This document shows, in pieces, positions 1 to 11,917 of a stretch of 64,000 nt of DNA (its first letter is position 1; every line of letters begins with the position of its first letter). The notes under the pieces were generated by a model, which saw only the letters and a list, made by a program, of their open reading frames with translations, was not told the DNA's origin and searched no databases. Position numbers and translations under genes: made by a program. Origin of the DNA: Lineus longissimus. Its lineage: Eukaryota > Nemertea > Pilidiophora > Heteronemertea > Lineidae. The stretch spans positions 15,936,001-16,000,000 of the forward strand of contig NC_088321.1 in assembly GCF_910592395.1 (NCBI RefSeq), read 5' to 3'.

Positions 1-736
1 CCAAATATTTCAGTGAAAATAAAGGTGTACAAGTTTACATTTTAGCCAATTATCTTCGCCTGGCTACGTTAAGTGGTTTTATTCAGTCTTTCAATGATTA
101 CGAGATTTTGCTTGAAAAAACTTTGTGGTATCATTTGGTCAGTTTATAATTACTTTAAAATAGTTACCTATGCACTAACGACTCTGCTCGAGTTGGTAAT
201 CTTATGTCTTGGTTAGAAGATGATGTCTGTTGCTGCTGCGCGTATCTTCAGAAGCTTGATCGATTTCGTGTGATGTCTGTCATTCTGTCTCAAAGTCAAT
301 CGGAGACAGAGTTGGAAATTTGTCTTAAAGGGGTATGATGTTCGTAATTACTGGTGGTCCAGGAAATACGGTTAGGTTATTATGAATACGAATTTGATGA
401 AACTTGAGTTAAAGTATTTGTTTATCTGTCCGCACAACGGCAGTGTTTAAACTTATATCAAGTCCGTACTCGTTTGAAATTTCAAATTCAATTACAAATC
501 TAGAATTTTCAAGGAACGGCGGGCGAAGGCCTTTGCCCTCTCTGTAATCAAGTTTCACTATTTTGCATGTCATAACATCTTTTTTTAAGCTGCTCCTTGT
601 TTGTGGAAAACAGCAAATAGTGGTAAAATAATTTCCTATGTTCCTTTATTGGTAACATCTTGTTGGCTTCGGTTTTGATACTTAAAGCTTGAAGCTTTGT
701 TCAGCTTGTGTCTTCATCATTTAAAGCGGTACCATG
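1..736. other. No recognisable feature
   Basis: AT-rich noncoding sequence, probably intron of the FAS1 gene. No FAS1-like exon could be read here, although the first domain in the window must have earlier exons. Confidence 0.5.
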
Positions 737-826
737 TTCCCGATCGGTCAGGAAAATAGAATGCAGTTCCCGATCGGTCAGGAAAATAGAATGCAGTTCC
801 CGATCGGTCAGGAAAATAGAATGCAG
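737..826. repeat. 30-bp tandem repeat, 3 copies
   Basis: Three identical 30-bp units start at 737, 767 and 797 with TTCCCGATCGGTCAGG. Thirty is a multiple of three, so an open frame runs through it, but nothing around it looks coding. It lies upstream of the first visible FAS1 exon. Confidence 0.9.
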
Positions 827-1309
827 TTAAGATCTACACAATGCCATAGGGCAGTTATCGTGCATGCAAATTTTCTGAAACTTGGTATGTATTGTCGTTG
901 TGTATCTGTCTTCCTAACGGCTGTATTGAAATTGATATTCAGTACGGTCCGTTTTTACCCAATTGGAAATTTTCAAATTCAACCCATTTTTCATATTTTT
1001 GATGAACAGTGCAGGCCTTTAAGGTCTCGTTGAATTTTAGTGTTTCCATGTATGTCCCAGTGTATATCATTGTGTACGAATAAAATGTTGGTATCTTTCC
1101 CCTGCAAGCCTAAGAATTCCTTTTTTATTAATAGGAAATGTTTGAGCTTGTATTCAGATTATTTACAGTGGCATGTGCCCCTCCCTCGAAGGCATCATTG
1201 AAAACTCCCGTTTCAAAGCTGATTTTTGTCCCATACTGGCTGGCGGAAGAGCCATGTCGCGAAAGAATCTGTTGATGTCTCCAGTAATTGTTTCACATTG
1301 ACTTTTCAG

Positions 1310-4300
1310 TTCTGGGAAATGCATTTACTGATGCTGTCTTGACGCAGGATTTGGCTTTGACACCTCCTATGCTTGTGATGGCTGAGCCGAGACGTGGCGG
1401 AAAAGTCTACTTCCATCAACACAATGGCGTATGTTGAAAATTGCTGCTCATGCTACCTCTCAGCCAAGGGAACATCTCCTAATATGGCCGCCTGAACTGT
1501 TTTGCGGCCATTTTTGAATTGCTAAGAAGTACTCCCCGAACATCTCCTAATATGGCCGCCTGAACTGTTTTGCGGCCATTTTTGAATTGCTAAGAAGTAC
1601 TCCCCGAATGAAGAGGTTGCTTGTCATGAATTTTTGTTTCCATTTTTGAAAGATAATACAGGGTGTTGTAACAGGATTACTGTAGAGCAGAAAAAATTCA
1701 CCTGTAGGATATTTCGCGAGTTTGTATCAGCCGAGGTTTCGGTCGACATTTTAGCTCCATCTCCGCGGTTTTAACCGGTGAGACAACCAATACCTCACGG
1801 AAGGTATCAATTCCTTAAACATAACTTGAAAAACTTTTCTTCAGAGTTTCTACGTTGAAAATGTGAAATTGGTCGGACCCGAACATCCAATCGACGGGAG
1901 GACCATAGTTCGAAGAATCGACAAAATGTTGTGCCCGTACACCACGGTTAACTTGTTCCGATTAAACTCAGCTGATCAATCTTATCTCAAGTCTAAAGGA
2001 GCGTATGTATATTTTCAAATAAGATGAAGACGTTATTTTCTCAGCATTTAACAAGTTTGCTTATTGGTATCAGATAGAGAGAATATATCCCACGCATACA
2101 GTTTAGTGCTTAGTTCATTAAATTTGATTAGGTCTTAAACGAGGCACTATGGATTTTGTCAAGCAAAGTCGAGGTTCTAAATTTAATGGGAGATTTATTG
2201 GGAATAAGGCAGAGATGTCTAACAATCTGGTATCTTCTGTATACAAGAGATCTATTTGACAAGACTTCTTTGGACAACTTGTGGACACCTGATGTGTATC
2301 AGACACTAACAGTGAATACATTTACAAGTGTTTGTTCGTATGATCAAAACAACATTACATTGTAATTTGTAACGTTGCGTGATATTGCATCGCCATGTCT
2401 AGAAGAGACTGCGTTTATGGCGAGCCGTGTGTCCAATAATTAAGAAAACCTAGTTTTATTGAAGAAAACCTGGTTTTCTTCTTTCAAAACTTAGTTTCAT
2501 GGAAGAAAACCACTTTTTTAATTGGAATTCACGTCATGACGTAAATGGCGATACAACGCTGAGGTGACGATACAATATTGCGCAACGTTAGTGAGTTTCT
2601 GACATCACCCATTGAAATTATTTAGATTTATTAACAATTTATGTTTTGCTGTTTTTAGGACATATTTCAACAAGCTGTTCCGAGCATTTGCCACAAACAA
2701 ACCTAATTCTAAAATGCTCTCCTTGGTGACCTCAACTCAAGGAGGAACCTTTTTTGTACCTCTTGATAAGAATATAGTGGAAAATGATCAAAATGTGATT
2801 GAATCCCTGGATGCGATCATTGTGGAAATGGGGAAGCCAGAAAACGTGGATAAATTGGAAAAGGTACGTAGGGAGTGTTTATTTTGTTGATTCATTTTTA
2901 GCGAGCTCGATGGACCATTGGTAATTTCTCACATTCGCCCTTTTTTATCCTTCACCTTAATTTACATTCATCGTATTTTTTTTCAATTGAAACGAAATGA
3001 TTTTCTTCTTTTTCCAGATACTTGAGTCCCACATTATAATGAACAAATTCTTAACAGCTGGATTTTTGGAAAATGGCAGGGAATACCCGACCTACCATGT
3101 CGGGAAACCCATCACGGTCAACATAACGCCAGCCGATGACTCTCATGCAGAAATTAGTACGTTTACCGATTTTTAATTGTTCCATTTCCATACTACTGGG
3201 TGAAACCAAAAAAAATTAAGTAGAACCACTCTATTGAGGACACCCTCGGGCCTGACAACTGCTGTCCTAAATAGGGAGGTGTCCTGATTAGATACGTTAA
3301 ATTGAATGGAAACGACCAACATGGGACCAAGACCACTATTTGAACAGCCCATCTGAGTTCTACTAAAAGGCTTTAGCTTAGATTGTGGAATAAATGTAAA
3401 GCGCTTTTGGAATGTTATACATTATAAACCGCTAATAATAAGAACTTGCACTTATTTCATTTCTTATCTTTATATTTCATGTTTTGATCAGACAAAGAGG
3501 AGGCACTGGCTTCCGTGTCTGACCACTCTCCGAATATCAAAACAATCATTGGCACAATAAAATAGTCTTTCTTCCCACGGGAAGCATCTTACTAATCTTT
3601 GATCGATATCAATGTGACTTTTACAGTGACAGTGACGTCAGGTGCTAGCTCCGCTGAAATCTTACTGCCCGACCAGCTGATTGGTAATGGTCTTGTCCAC
3701 GGTATCTCAGACTTCCTCAATCTGTTGTACAAGAACAACTTCGCAGAGATAATGACAAACCCTCATACTCAGTAAGTATCACCAAGACCATCAATAAAGA
3801 CTGATATTCCGGCACCTCATCTAGTTCTTAGTATCTTATCCTGACAATAGGGAGCTCTTACAAGATAAATGGGCTTCCATTCAATGATTATTGCTCTTAT
3901 TGGCTGATTATTTACCTATACTTATCATTACATTTGCCATATCTTTGCCATTACTTCTGCCATTATCACTACATTTACCATTACTTCTCCCATTACTGTT
4001 ACAAATATCATAACCGTTACCGTTACCGTTACCATTGACGTTACCGTTACCATTACCGTTACCGTTGACGTTGACGTTACCATTACTGTTGACGTTGACG
4101 TTACCATTACCATTACCGTTACCATTACCTTTACCTTTCTCATTCTCAGGACATTCCATTACTTATCCCTTTACTGTTACAAATATCATTACCGTTACCA
4201 TTACCGTTACCATTACCATTACCATTACCATTACCATTACCATTACCATTACCATTACCATTACCATTACCATTACCATTACCATTACCATTACCATTAC

Positions 4301-7300
4301 CATTACCATTACCATTACCATTACCTTTCTCTTTCTCAGGACATTCAAGACACTCATCCCATATGCTGAAGATAGCATCAAGACCACACTTAAAAACGCA
4401 AACCAGAACTACACCATTTTTGCAGTTGACAACCTCGGATTAGATAACAACGACAGAGTCATTGCTCTGCAGTCTAATAAACCAAAAATGACCAAGGTAA
4501 TGTAAGGCACTAGATTTTCACGCCGTTGCATTTTGGTAATTTATGAAATTTTCAGAAAAAAAAGGAATTTTCGCTGAGGAAAAGATATTTTGTGCTTTTC
4601 ATTTTGGCGGATTTCTAATTTCTTTCTGAATTTCACTCAAAAAAGATTTCCCTTTTCTAATATTTTTGTGAATTTAGTTTGTTCACAAAATCTTGCAAAA
4701 TCTGCAAAAAATAAAACACCTGTTTTCGAAACTGGATTACCATAATGAAGATTTCAATGGACTTTCGGCATCATCTGTTTCATACAAACTTTACTTTAGG
4801 ACATATTTTCAAACATTCCTCGAAATATCTACTTCACAGGCTCTTACAATGGCCGCTGTTCCCAGTCATGCTGGGGCAATTAAACGCTATTAGAAAACAT
4901 TAAATTCTGTCACTCTCAGTAACTTAGGATATAATAATATTAGAAATCAAACTGTCAAACTTTTCTACAAACACCAATTAGCTCTGATTGAACACATTGC
5001 AGGCTTTGCAAATGGCGATCGTGCCCGGGAAGGTTTTGACCTTTGAAACACTTAAGACAATGAACGGAAAGAATATTACCACGGAGAATGGGGATGTTCA
5101 GGTCAAAGTTGAAAATGGCGGTAAGTACGATTAAGTTAGGAAAACACTGTCCGTAGTTTTTCTTCTTTTTATATTTATATGATATGTTTACTTTGAAAGA
5201 ATTTTAGAGGATTAGATTATTCTAGAAATAGACCTTTAGCATCCGCTTACCATTCAGAATGGAGTCGGTCAGTTGAAATGAATATACGATGGCTCACGCC
5301 TTGCTTAAACAGCCATTTTGGTGACTTCACTCATCACGTGACCACATTACTGTGTATGCCTTTATCCCACTATCAAGGATGGGATTCTGATAGTTTAGGA
5401 TGGATTCCCTTCCACAAAGTATTAACAGTTTTGGATGGTTTTCCATACAAACAGCAGGAATTCCAACCGGAAGAAAGTTATCGTAGAACCTGGCTAAATC
5501 TACCCCATGTTATCTCCCTTTCAGAAGTCATGATCATTGGTGGAGGGGTGAAAGCGCGTATCATCCAGAGTGACGTCATGACAACTAACGGAGCTCTCCA
5601 GATTCTTGATATGATGTTGAATGTTGGAAGTACAACCGTCTATGACATCATCAGCCAGGATAACAAGCTCAGGTATATCAATCAATCAATCAACAATGTC
5701 TTATAGAGCGCCAAACTCCGGGTAAACCTGCTCAAGGCGCTACCTCCCCACCAAGAAATGCTTCCTCGAACAGCCAGGATTTTAGGAGTCGTTTAAAAGC
5801 AAGCAGCGCGTCCGCCCCCCTGATGTGCTCCGGTAGGGCATTCCACAACCGGGGACCACATGATGAGAAGCAGCGGTCACCGAATCTTGTCTTTATCCGC
5901 ATACACGCCAATGACGTATATCATTAAAGGGACAACTTGGGCATATGTTGGTTTTTCATATAACAAAAATGACTTCCAGCAGGGCCGTGACTTCTCCAAA
6001 CAGGATAACTGAAAAATCCTTGAACTGCAATAAACTATGCACTAGAACTGGGTGTAACCTTAGGTCTGCCTGAAATTGACAAGCCATTTTCAAAGCTGAC
6101 CCACATATACTACAATTTATCCTCCTGACCAGGGAAATCCCACGCCCAAGGTGCCCCTTTAAGTTAATATATTTTACTGTGTCCCTGAACGAATTCTCAG
6201 ACTGCTGTCGCCAGCCCTCTATCTCATTCTATCATCGACTACGTTCTGTCCTAAACTGTCATTTCCAGTAGTCGGGTGGTGCGCAGAATATACCACTCTA
6301 CAGCCTCGCTCTGTTGCCATGGGCTTGCCCTTATTTACCTGTCATATCACCCGTATCACTATCACTATTATTATCCTTAGAGTAACTCTAAGTGCAATCT
6401 CTGGCTCCAAATCCTATCTACATCCGTCCCAGTCGATCACCTGCATTTTGGGAAATTCCCTCCCAGCGATGTACACTATCAAATGTTTCATCATTTCCTC
6501 TTCTGTTCTAAACATGCTGATTCATGTCCTACATAATGGATCATTATGTTCATGCCGCTGGCCCTGAATCGGTATCATCAAAAAATGGTTTAAAAAACAT
6601 GTATATAGTTTGCCGCCGGTGTAGAAGTTTAAAATGTCCTAGCATAGAACGTCCGGGAACAATAATTTTTTTAGATTCTATGCGCTTTCAATCTCTGAGG
6701 TATTGACCTTCATGGTCTCTTGTAAACCATATACCACAATCCGTCAGAATGAGATAGAGGCCGGACGATTTCTCCAGGAGACATTATCTTCTTCTACACT
6801 GGCGCAGCTGTGGATATATTCTGAAGGAGAAATGTCAATAACCGGGTTAAAAAGGTCACATACTACTCCACATACTACTCATGCTTCTATGTGTTTCTGG
6901 TCGTGGATTAGCTTACTTGTTTTATTCACTGCTTCATTCCTCTCCTTTCGGCTTAGAATCCCTCCGCATGTTTTGGCGGGAAAGTGACCACCCTTCCTTT
7001 CATAGCTTTGGCGGTGTTTTTTTTGTTTTGGACGGATGTTCTCAGATGTCGTAATCACATATTTCGTTTTATTTTGTTTGTTTTCTGGTTGTCTCAAGTA
7101 GTCAAATGACAGACAAGTTTAACTCATGTCACAGAACAGTTTATTCTCCAAACAGCTCTGCTGACTTCCACTCACAATTGAGACAATCAAAAAACAGTCT
7201 TTCTGTCGTTTATAATAAATTGGCGCTAAAAATGAACTTTTTCATTCGCAGTGGCGGGAAATTGACATATCACAATCCAGGATTTCTTATAGGGCTTTAT

Positions 7301-8908
7301 TTTGGGACCACATTTTTCATATCGAATTAAGTTAACGGAAGGCGGTAATGCAATTTGTGCTTCTTTTTCTCTTTTTTGAAAAACATTTCCATGCAGATAT
7401 TTGCGCAGTTCGACTGCTGTTACCTTTTTATCACCATTTCCAAATGGTTGATCACTTTTTCTGAACGTGGTTCAGGTCTTGATGTCCATGAACAAATCTC
7501 ACAAGGTACCACTTAAAAGTCCGATAAAACCAGTCATTTTCCCGCCAAAACGAGTGAGAACGCGCCATTTTTCGCTCCGTGGACACGCCCCCTATTTTCC
7601 TTCAAGCACACTGAAGAAGTACTTCGACGACTTTGGCTTCACTGACGTACTGAAAGGAACGGCTGAGAATATAACTGTGATTGGTGCTGAAAATCTCGCC
7701 TTCGTCGATGCCAGGAAAAAGGAGCCAAAACTCGATGCTTTGTTGAAAGATACGACGAACAAGGACCCGAAATATATCAAGGATATGAAACAGGTGAGTT
7801 TAAGTGCTGCTCTTCATTTCGTCACTAACCTTTTTTGCGAAATGGCAGTGAATTGTCAAGTCGCTCCATTAATTTATTTGGCTTGTTGTTAAAGTAGGAG
7901 TTGAATAATTGTATTGGGTTACTATAGTTCGATATCAATGATACCCACAAACTGCAAATCATGCATTATCAGATCCGCAACGCAGCGTTCTTTGACATAG
8001 AGGTCCTGTTACGCCCAAACCGTACCATCGTCATATCCGGGACCGAAGTTCCGAGGTGTCGTAAGATAGGCCAATGCCTTTAGAGCAACTTTAGGTCAAC
8101 CCTTGAATCGTTTTTCTCTCAACCCTCTCCTTCCAATGCTTTTTTGTTCAAGTTTGACACTTTTTTCATTTTTAGTTCCTTTCTCTGTTCATCCTGACGG
8201 GGGCGCCCGAAATCAAGCTCGGAATGACTACGGCGGACTTGAAAGCTAACAAGGTCAATCCTAAAGATAAAGAAAGAACCGTTGGAATCAAAGGAGATAT
8301 TGCTGGTACGTAAAAGTGTCTGTGATTGGTCGAAATCTTGTCAGTTGTGTTGGATTGCCCAATCAGGGGTCCTGTTACAAAATTGATTCAATTCAATGTC
8401 TGGTGAGTTAATTAATGATTGGTTAGATGCTTGGCTGAGCGAACATCTACCTTGTCGTTAGATTCCTTGAAGCAGAAAATAAATATAAAAAGGTCCATGA
8501 TTCGTTGATTTTTGCCCTGTTATTTTACAGTTTATTAATCATGCATGTATTGTGGGTATGAGCCTTGGTGTCAATCTACGGCAGTGATTGGCTGAGGAGT
8601 TACCAGTCCCAGTTACATCAACCAATCAAATTTCCTGTACCATACATCCACCAATCAAATCTCATGTACCATAATGAAAAGATTTTTGTCTTTCTTCAGC
8701 TGTGACAGTTAGCTACAAGGCCCAGACCCTGGACTTGAAGATGCCACTCAGCAGAAAAGCTATCAACGGGCAGCTCGTCGTAGCCAAGGATGTCTTGGTT
8801 GATGTGAATGACATAAGGACGGGCCAGGTTCTTGGCGCCGCAACAACCAAGTTACACACAGGATTGGCTCTGATTGTTATGGTGTTTGTGATGAGGTTTT
8901 GGTGGTGA
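1310..8908 (+). CDS. Fasciclin (FAS1) multi-domain, GPI-anchored-type adhesion protein, 5'-truncated by window
   Basis: Secreted or cell-surface adhesion protein of the fasciclin-1/TGFBI/periostin superfamily. Exons read by splice signals and frame: 1310-1428, 1845-2002, 2659-2863, 3018-3156, 3627-3771, 4340-4496, 5003-5120, 5525-5672, 7607-7793, then 7928-8060 or 8176-8305, then 8700-8908 with stop. All junction phases agree. About 570 residues are in the window: the end of one FAS1 domain and three whole ones. FAS1 landmarks include YTIFAVDN (H1-like, exon 4340), NGLVHGISDFL (exon 3627) and TTNGALQILDMMLNV (exon 5525). Each domain is built from exons entered in phase 2, then 0, then 1; the first domain has one extra intron at 1428/1845. 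The last exon ends in a hydrophobic tail (GLALIVMVFVMRFWW) after a small-residue stretch, as in GPI-anchor signals. The N terminus and signal peptide lie upstream of the window. Family call is secure; exact orthology is not. Confidence 0.82.
1471..1606. repeat. 68-bp tandem duplication in FAS1 intron
   Basis: Two essentially identical 68-bp units, 1471-1538 and 1539-1606, each beginning AACATCTCCTAATATGGCCG. They lie in the intron between exons 1310-1428 and 1845-2002. Near-identity implies a recent duplication. Confidence 0.9.
4015..4327. repeat. Hexanucleotide ATTACC/GTTACC satellite next to a splice acceptor
   Basis: Degenerate GTTACC/ATTACC repeats from about 4015 become almost pure (ATTACC)n at about 4190-4327. 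The tract ends only 12 nt before the acceptor of exon 4340-4496. Because the period is six, open frames of alternating Ile-Thr or Val-Met run through it on both strands; these are not genes. Confidence 0.92.
4129..4161 (+). other. Duplicate 3' splice site copy upstream of exon 4340
   Basis: The segment TTACCTTTCTCATTCTCAG followed by GACATTC repeats, with one substitution, the real acceptor at 4321-4346. The hexanucleotide tract lies between the two. Use of this acceptor would pull the repeat into the transcript. Confidence 0.6.
5673..7606. other. FAS1 intron, mostly unassigned
   Basis: Apart from MITE copy A, the intron has a GC-richer stretch (about 5705-5890) that looks like a fragment of an old dispersed repeat, and otherwise AT-rich sequence. 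No exon was supported. Confidence 0.4.
5924..6162. mobile_element. MITE-like element with TTAA ends (copy A)
   Basis: A 239-bp segment is bounded by TTAA on both sides, with inverted ends: TTAAAGGGACAACTTGGGC on the left and, as reverse complement, TTAAAGGGGCACCTTGGGC on the right. It has no coding capacity. A related element of 282 bp at 11096-11377 shares both ends and interior. TTAA target sites are typical of piggyBac-type transposons; the family assignment is inference. Confidence 0.65.
7928..8060 (+). CDS. Alternative FAS1 exon A (mutually exclusive with 8176-8305)
   Basis: Acceptor ACTATAG before 7928 and strong donor GTAAGA after 8060. It is 133 nt, enters in phase 0 and leaves in phase 1. 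It encodes a FAS1 middle segment containing LQIMHYQIRNAAFF and RPNRTIVISGTEV; HYQI resembles the conserved YH region of FAS1. It follows exon 7607-7793, which ends in phase 0, and joins 8700-8908, which enters in phase 1. It occupies the same domain position as exon 5003-5120. The pyrimidine tract of its acceptor is weak. Including both A and B gives a stop at the end of B's shifted frame; skipping both gives a stop at the second codon of exon 8700. Confidence 0.6.
8176..8305 (+). CDS. Alternative FAS1 exon B (mutually exclusive with 7928-8060)
   Basis: Acceptor TTTTTAG before 8176 and donor GTACGT after 8305. It is 130 nt, phase 0 in and phase 1 out, exactly matching exon A. It encodes a FAS1 middle segment that includes TGAPEIKLGMTTADL, similar in shape to the same segment of the previous domain (exon 5003-5120, VPGKVLTFETLKTM). 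It has the better pyrimidine tract of the two, so it may be the default exon. Confidence 0.68.
8700..8908 (+). CDS. Terminal exon of the proximal FAS1 cassette, GPI-type tail and stop
   Basis: Acceptor TTTCTTCAG before 8700. It encodes the end of the last FAS1 domain (AINGQLVVAKDVLVD, matching the NG..H.ID.VL block) followed by LGAATTKLHTG and a hydrophobic tail, then TGA at 8906-8908. The small residues GAATT could serve as the omega-site region. Candidate poly(A) signals AATAAA follow at 9526-9531 and 9897-9902. Confidence 0.7.
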
Positions 8909-9877
8909 TCAGTTCTGGGTTGAGATATTGGGGTGATTTTTAGAAAATGTGTAGTTTTACCGAGTAATGATTTTGATATAGATGGTACCATCAGAAAGTG
9001 GTGATTAAGAGCTTTCCAACTTACGGTCATTTCAATAGGTTTTCTGATGGTGCCATCTAAAATTGCTGATCGAGTAGGCCTACTTTCCAACGAATGGTAC
9101 AGGTTTTCTAATGGTTCCATCAGATAATGCTCGCTTTATGTATTTTTGGTAGTGATTCAGATGCATTGTGGCAGGGATAGGTATGTGGTGTGTGATTTGG
9201 GGGGGGGGGTCTCGGATACAGAAAGCCAGCTATGATTTTATCATTTTTAACTGGCAGTGCAATATTCAAAACACCCAGTGTTTGTATTGATAGTAACTCA
9301 GTAGGACCATACAAGACTATTTCATAATTGAGCAAAGTTATGACCGCAAACCGATATTAGAAGACTACTTACGTAAACATTTCTCAAAACATCTTCCTGG
9401 AAAATCATGCCATTCATAAAAGCTCCGTCCACTATTTCAACAACATATCAATTAGGTCTTCATCGCCAACAAGCCCCTTTTTTCATTGCTCTTTGTAAAA
9501 CAATTGATAAAATTTTACACGGATAAATAAATTGTAATTTAAAACCTTTTCACAGAATTTGAAAAGGATACCCAAACAGTTGGTAGATTGTAGCTGATAC
9601 TTCAAGTCTTGATTTTCAACTTCATACATGTAGGATTATATTCTGTTTAGAGCCTTTCTCACAAAAACGGAATATTCAAAATAAAACTAACCTCATTCCC
9701 TATCGTCTTTATCACCAAACTACGTCAGAATGTCTGTACATCACTGTACATAAGGCACAGTAAGAGACGGGTGAGGGCGAGATTGACAGTGCATATAATT
9801 TGCATATTTTGTATATTACAAACTGTATATAATAGTAATTAAGATTAGTACATTTAATTGTTATGAAGATCAAGTTC

Positions 9878-10166
9878 GACAGCTGTCAATTATAAAAATA
9901 AAGGGTTTTGATTTAGAGCTATTGTTTTTCATCAAATGTGTAAATTAGTGTTATTGTTGACTGACAGCTGTCAGTAACTAGCAACTGATTCCGTCAACTT
10001 AGAGTATTGATCAGATATAATGTCCCTCGCCACCACATCAACCTTTGACTAGTGCCCAACTTGACATTACACAGTAAGAGATGTTACTTCTGATTGATAC
10101 TGTAAGTAGTTTTGATCTTGATTATTGATTGAATAGTATTGGTCCTTTCTTTAATTGACAGCTGTC
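9878..10166. promoter_or_regulatory. Three GACAGCTGTC palindromes (CAGCTG E-box cores)
   Basis: The same 10-bp palindrome occurs at 9878-9887, 9963-9972 and 10157-10166. The second is extended to CTGACAGCTGTCAG. CAGCTG is an E-box core used by many bHLH factors. Function is inference. Confidence 0.4.
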
Positions 10167-10779
10167 AGTCAACTTTAATTGCAACTCAATTTTGATCTTT
10201 ATATTTGGTCTAATTGAGTATAAATGTATGATTGCATGTGATTGATATGTAGATGTAGCTTTTTGTTTTTGTTTATCGCGCTTATACGTATCATGACTTT
10301 ATAGAAGTATATGCAAATTGTTTTAGTGGTTAGCAATGTAGTAATGCAAGGAGGAATGTTGAACTGCGTCGCGCTGAATGTACATTACGCATGCACTGTA
10401 TAACAGTCCCGGTAAAAGTCGAGTCGGACTCAAGTGTGACCTAGTTCTGCATCCCTCGGTAGTCAGGTAGTGAGAGCAGACATGCGCTAGTGTATACGAT
10501 ATTTATCACAACTGCACAGCATGAAATCTTTTGAAAGAAATCAATTTCTATTTGTTGCACCATTAAGGATTGCTGGGGTGTTTGATCATTCGAAAGATAG
10601 CACCGTTGACCTTGAAATGTGTTTATAGATTGAAGAGGTTTGATTCCAAGGTTTAAACTACATGTATTCAGCACAAGTCCAGATGCCAATACTATCCGTG
10701 GTGTACACTCATTGTTAATAATGATCTCGACAGGAAAACCACATCCATCCAAACATAAATAGACAAAATTCCATCCAGA

Positions 10780-10985
10780 ATTAAGCATTGTTGGTTCACG
10801 TTCCATTCAACGAAGATGTGTTTTGTTGGAGATTTCATCAAATAAAGATTAGATATTCTGGATAAGATTCCATCCAATAAAAGTACATGTTTTGAATGAG
10901 ATTCCATCCAAATTACATGTTTTTGGACGAGATATCATCAGGTAGATATAACGCATTGGCTAACATTCCATCCGAAGAAAATAAA
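10780..10985. repeat. Degenerate short tandem repeat with GATTCCATCCAA core
   Basis: Variants of ATTCCATCCAA recur about every 35-45 bp, interleaved with ACATGTTTT-like blocks. Copies are diverged and of unequal length, so the repeat is old. Confidence 0.5.
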
Positions 10986-11095
10986 ATGTTGTTGGATGTA
11001 AAACGATCTTTTGAAGTTGGTGGCGGCGTTTTCATACAATCTGCTGATTAGATGTTGAAATTGTTGTGTCCTCGTCAAGTATTGTAAATATGAAC

Positions 11096-11377
11096 TTAAA
11101 GGGTCAACTTGAGCGTGTTGGGTTTTCATAAAAAATGCTTCCAGCAGGACCGTGATCTCTCCAAACAGGATAACTGAAAAGTCCTTTAACTGCATTAAGC
11201 AATCCACTATAATTGGATATACTCCTCGGCCTGCCTGACATTCATAAGTCGTATCCAAAACTACCTCGCGACACTGCCGAAAATCATTATAGAGATCAGC
11301 GCAAGTGGCGGCTCGTGGTGGCAAGCAGGGGTACCATCTTTTGGCCAGGTAAATTCCACACCAAGTTGTCCCTTTAA
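11096..11377. mobile_element. MITE-like element with TTAA ends (copy B)
   Basis: 282 bp bounded by TTAA at 11096-11099 and 11374-11377. Ends TTAAAGGGTCAACTTGAGC and, reversed, TTTAAAGGGACAACTTGGTG. The interior aligns by eye with copy A (CTCCAAACAGGATAACTGAA is shared). No open frame of note. Confidence 0.65.
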
Positions 11378-11749
11378 AGGGAAACGTCCTCCCAGCAGGT
11401 GCAGCTATGATTAGTTAAGTCTAGATAATGCTTACCCTCGTAAATAAAAGAGGGCGTGTATACTTTTAGAGAACCCTAAATATCGGACTCTTTAACCCTC
11501 GATCCCAGTTCACCTAAAAAGGCCCACTTGGTTGCGAGATTGGTGATAATTTTTTGTCAAGTCTGATTTTTAAATTCATAATTTTCCACCCGAGATTTGG
11601 TTTGTAAGTTTTGAAATATCTTTAACTCCAGCACCGGAAATGACATCACAATTCTATTTCCTTTGTACACACCTTACTACTTACTTACTAGAGATTTCGA
11701 CTTATCAAACATTCCAAATTTAACTGCGTTTGTATTTTATAACGTGTGT

Positions 11750-11856
11750 GTGTCCAAATTAGAGCTAGTGTGGCTCTACATGTGATGGCACATGGTGGCA
11801 AACAGGGGTATTACTATCCTGCCAACCTAAATATCATCCACATGTTGTCCCTTTAA
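11750..11856. mobile_element. Partial TTAA-ended element (right end only, copy C)
   Basis: The segment ending ATGTTGTCCCTTTAA at 11856 matches the right end of copy B, including the GGTGGCAAACAGGGGTA block. The left end was not found. Confidence 0.45.
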
Positions 11857-11917
11857 AACAAAACGAGCCAAACCAGTTGAAATGACAAATTTAATCATAC
11901 TTGTATATACATGTATC

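Noticed and set aside
734-1033. 99-codon open frame with three identical peptide repeats
   Set aside because: Created by the 30-bp tandem repeat; no family similarity or splice support.
1168-1283. Possible extra FAS1 exon after TTTACAG
   Set aside because: Open for about 40 codons, but its only donor (GTAATT) leaves phase 0, incompatible with exon 1310 (phase 1), and the peptide is not FAS1-like.
4015-4327. Interstitial telomere repeat
   Set aside because: The unit is ATTACC/GTTACC, not CCCTAA/TTAGGG.
4035-4505. 156-codon open frame on + and Val-Met frames on -
   Set aside because: Produced by the six-base repeat; only the 4340-4496 exon part is coding.
5705-5890. Non-LTR retrotransposon fragment
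   Set aside because: Texture suggests an old repeat, but no reverse-transcriptase or other motif could be read.
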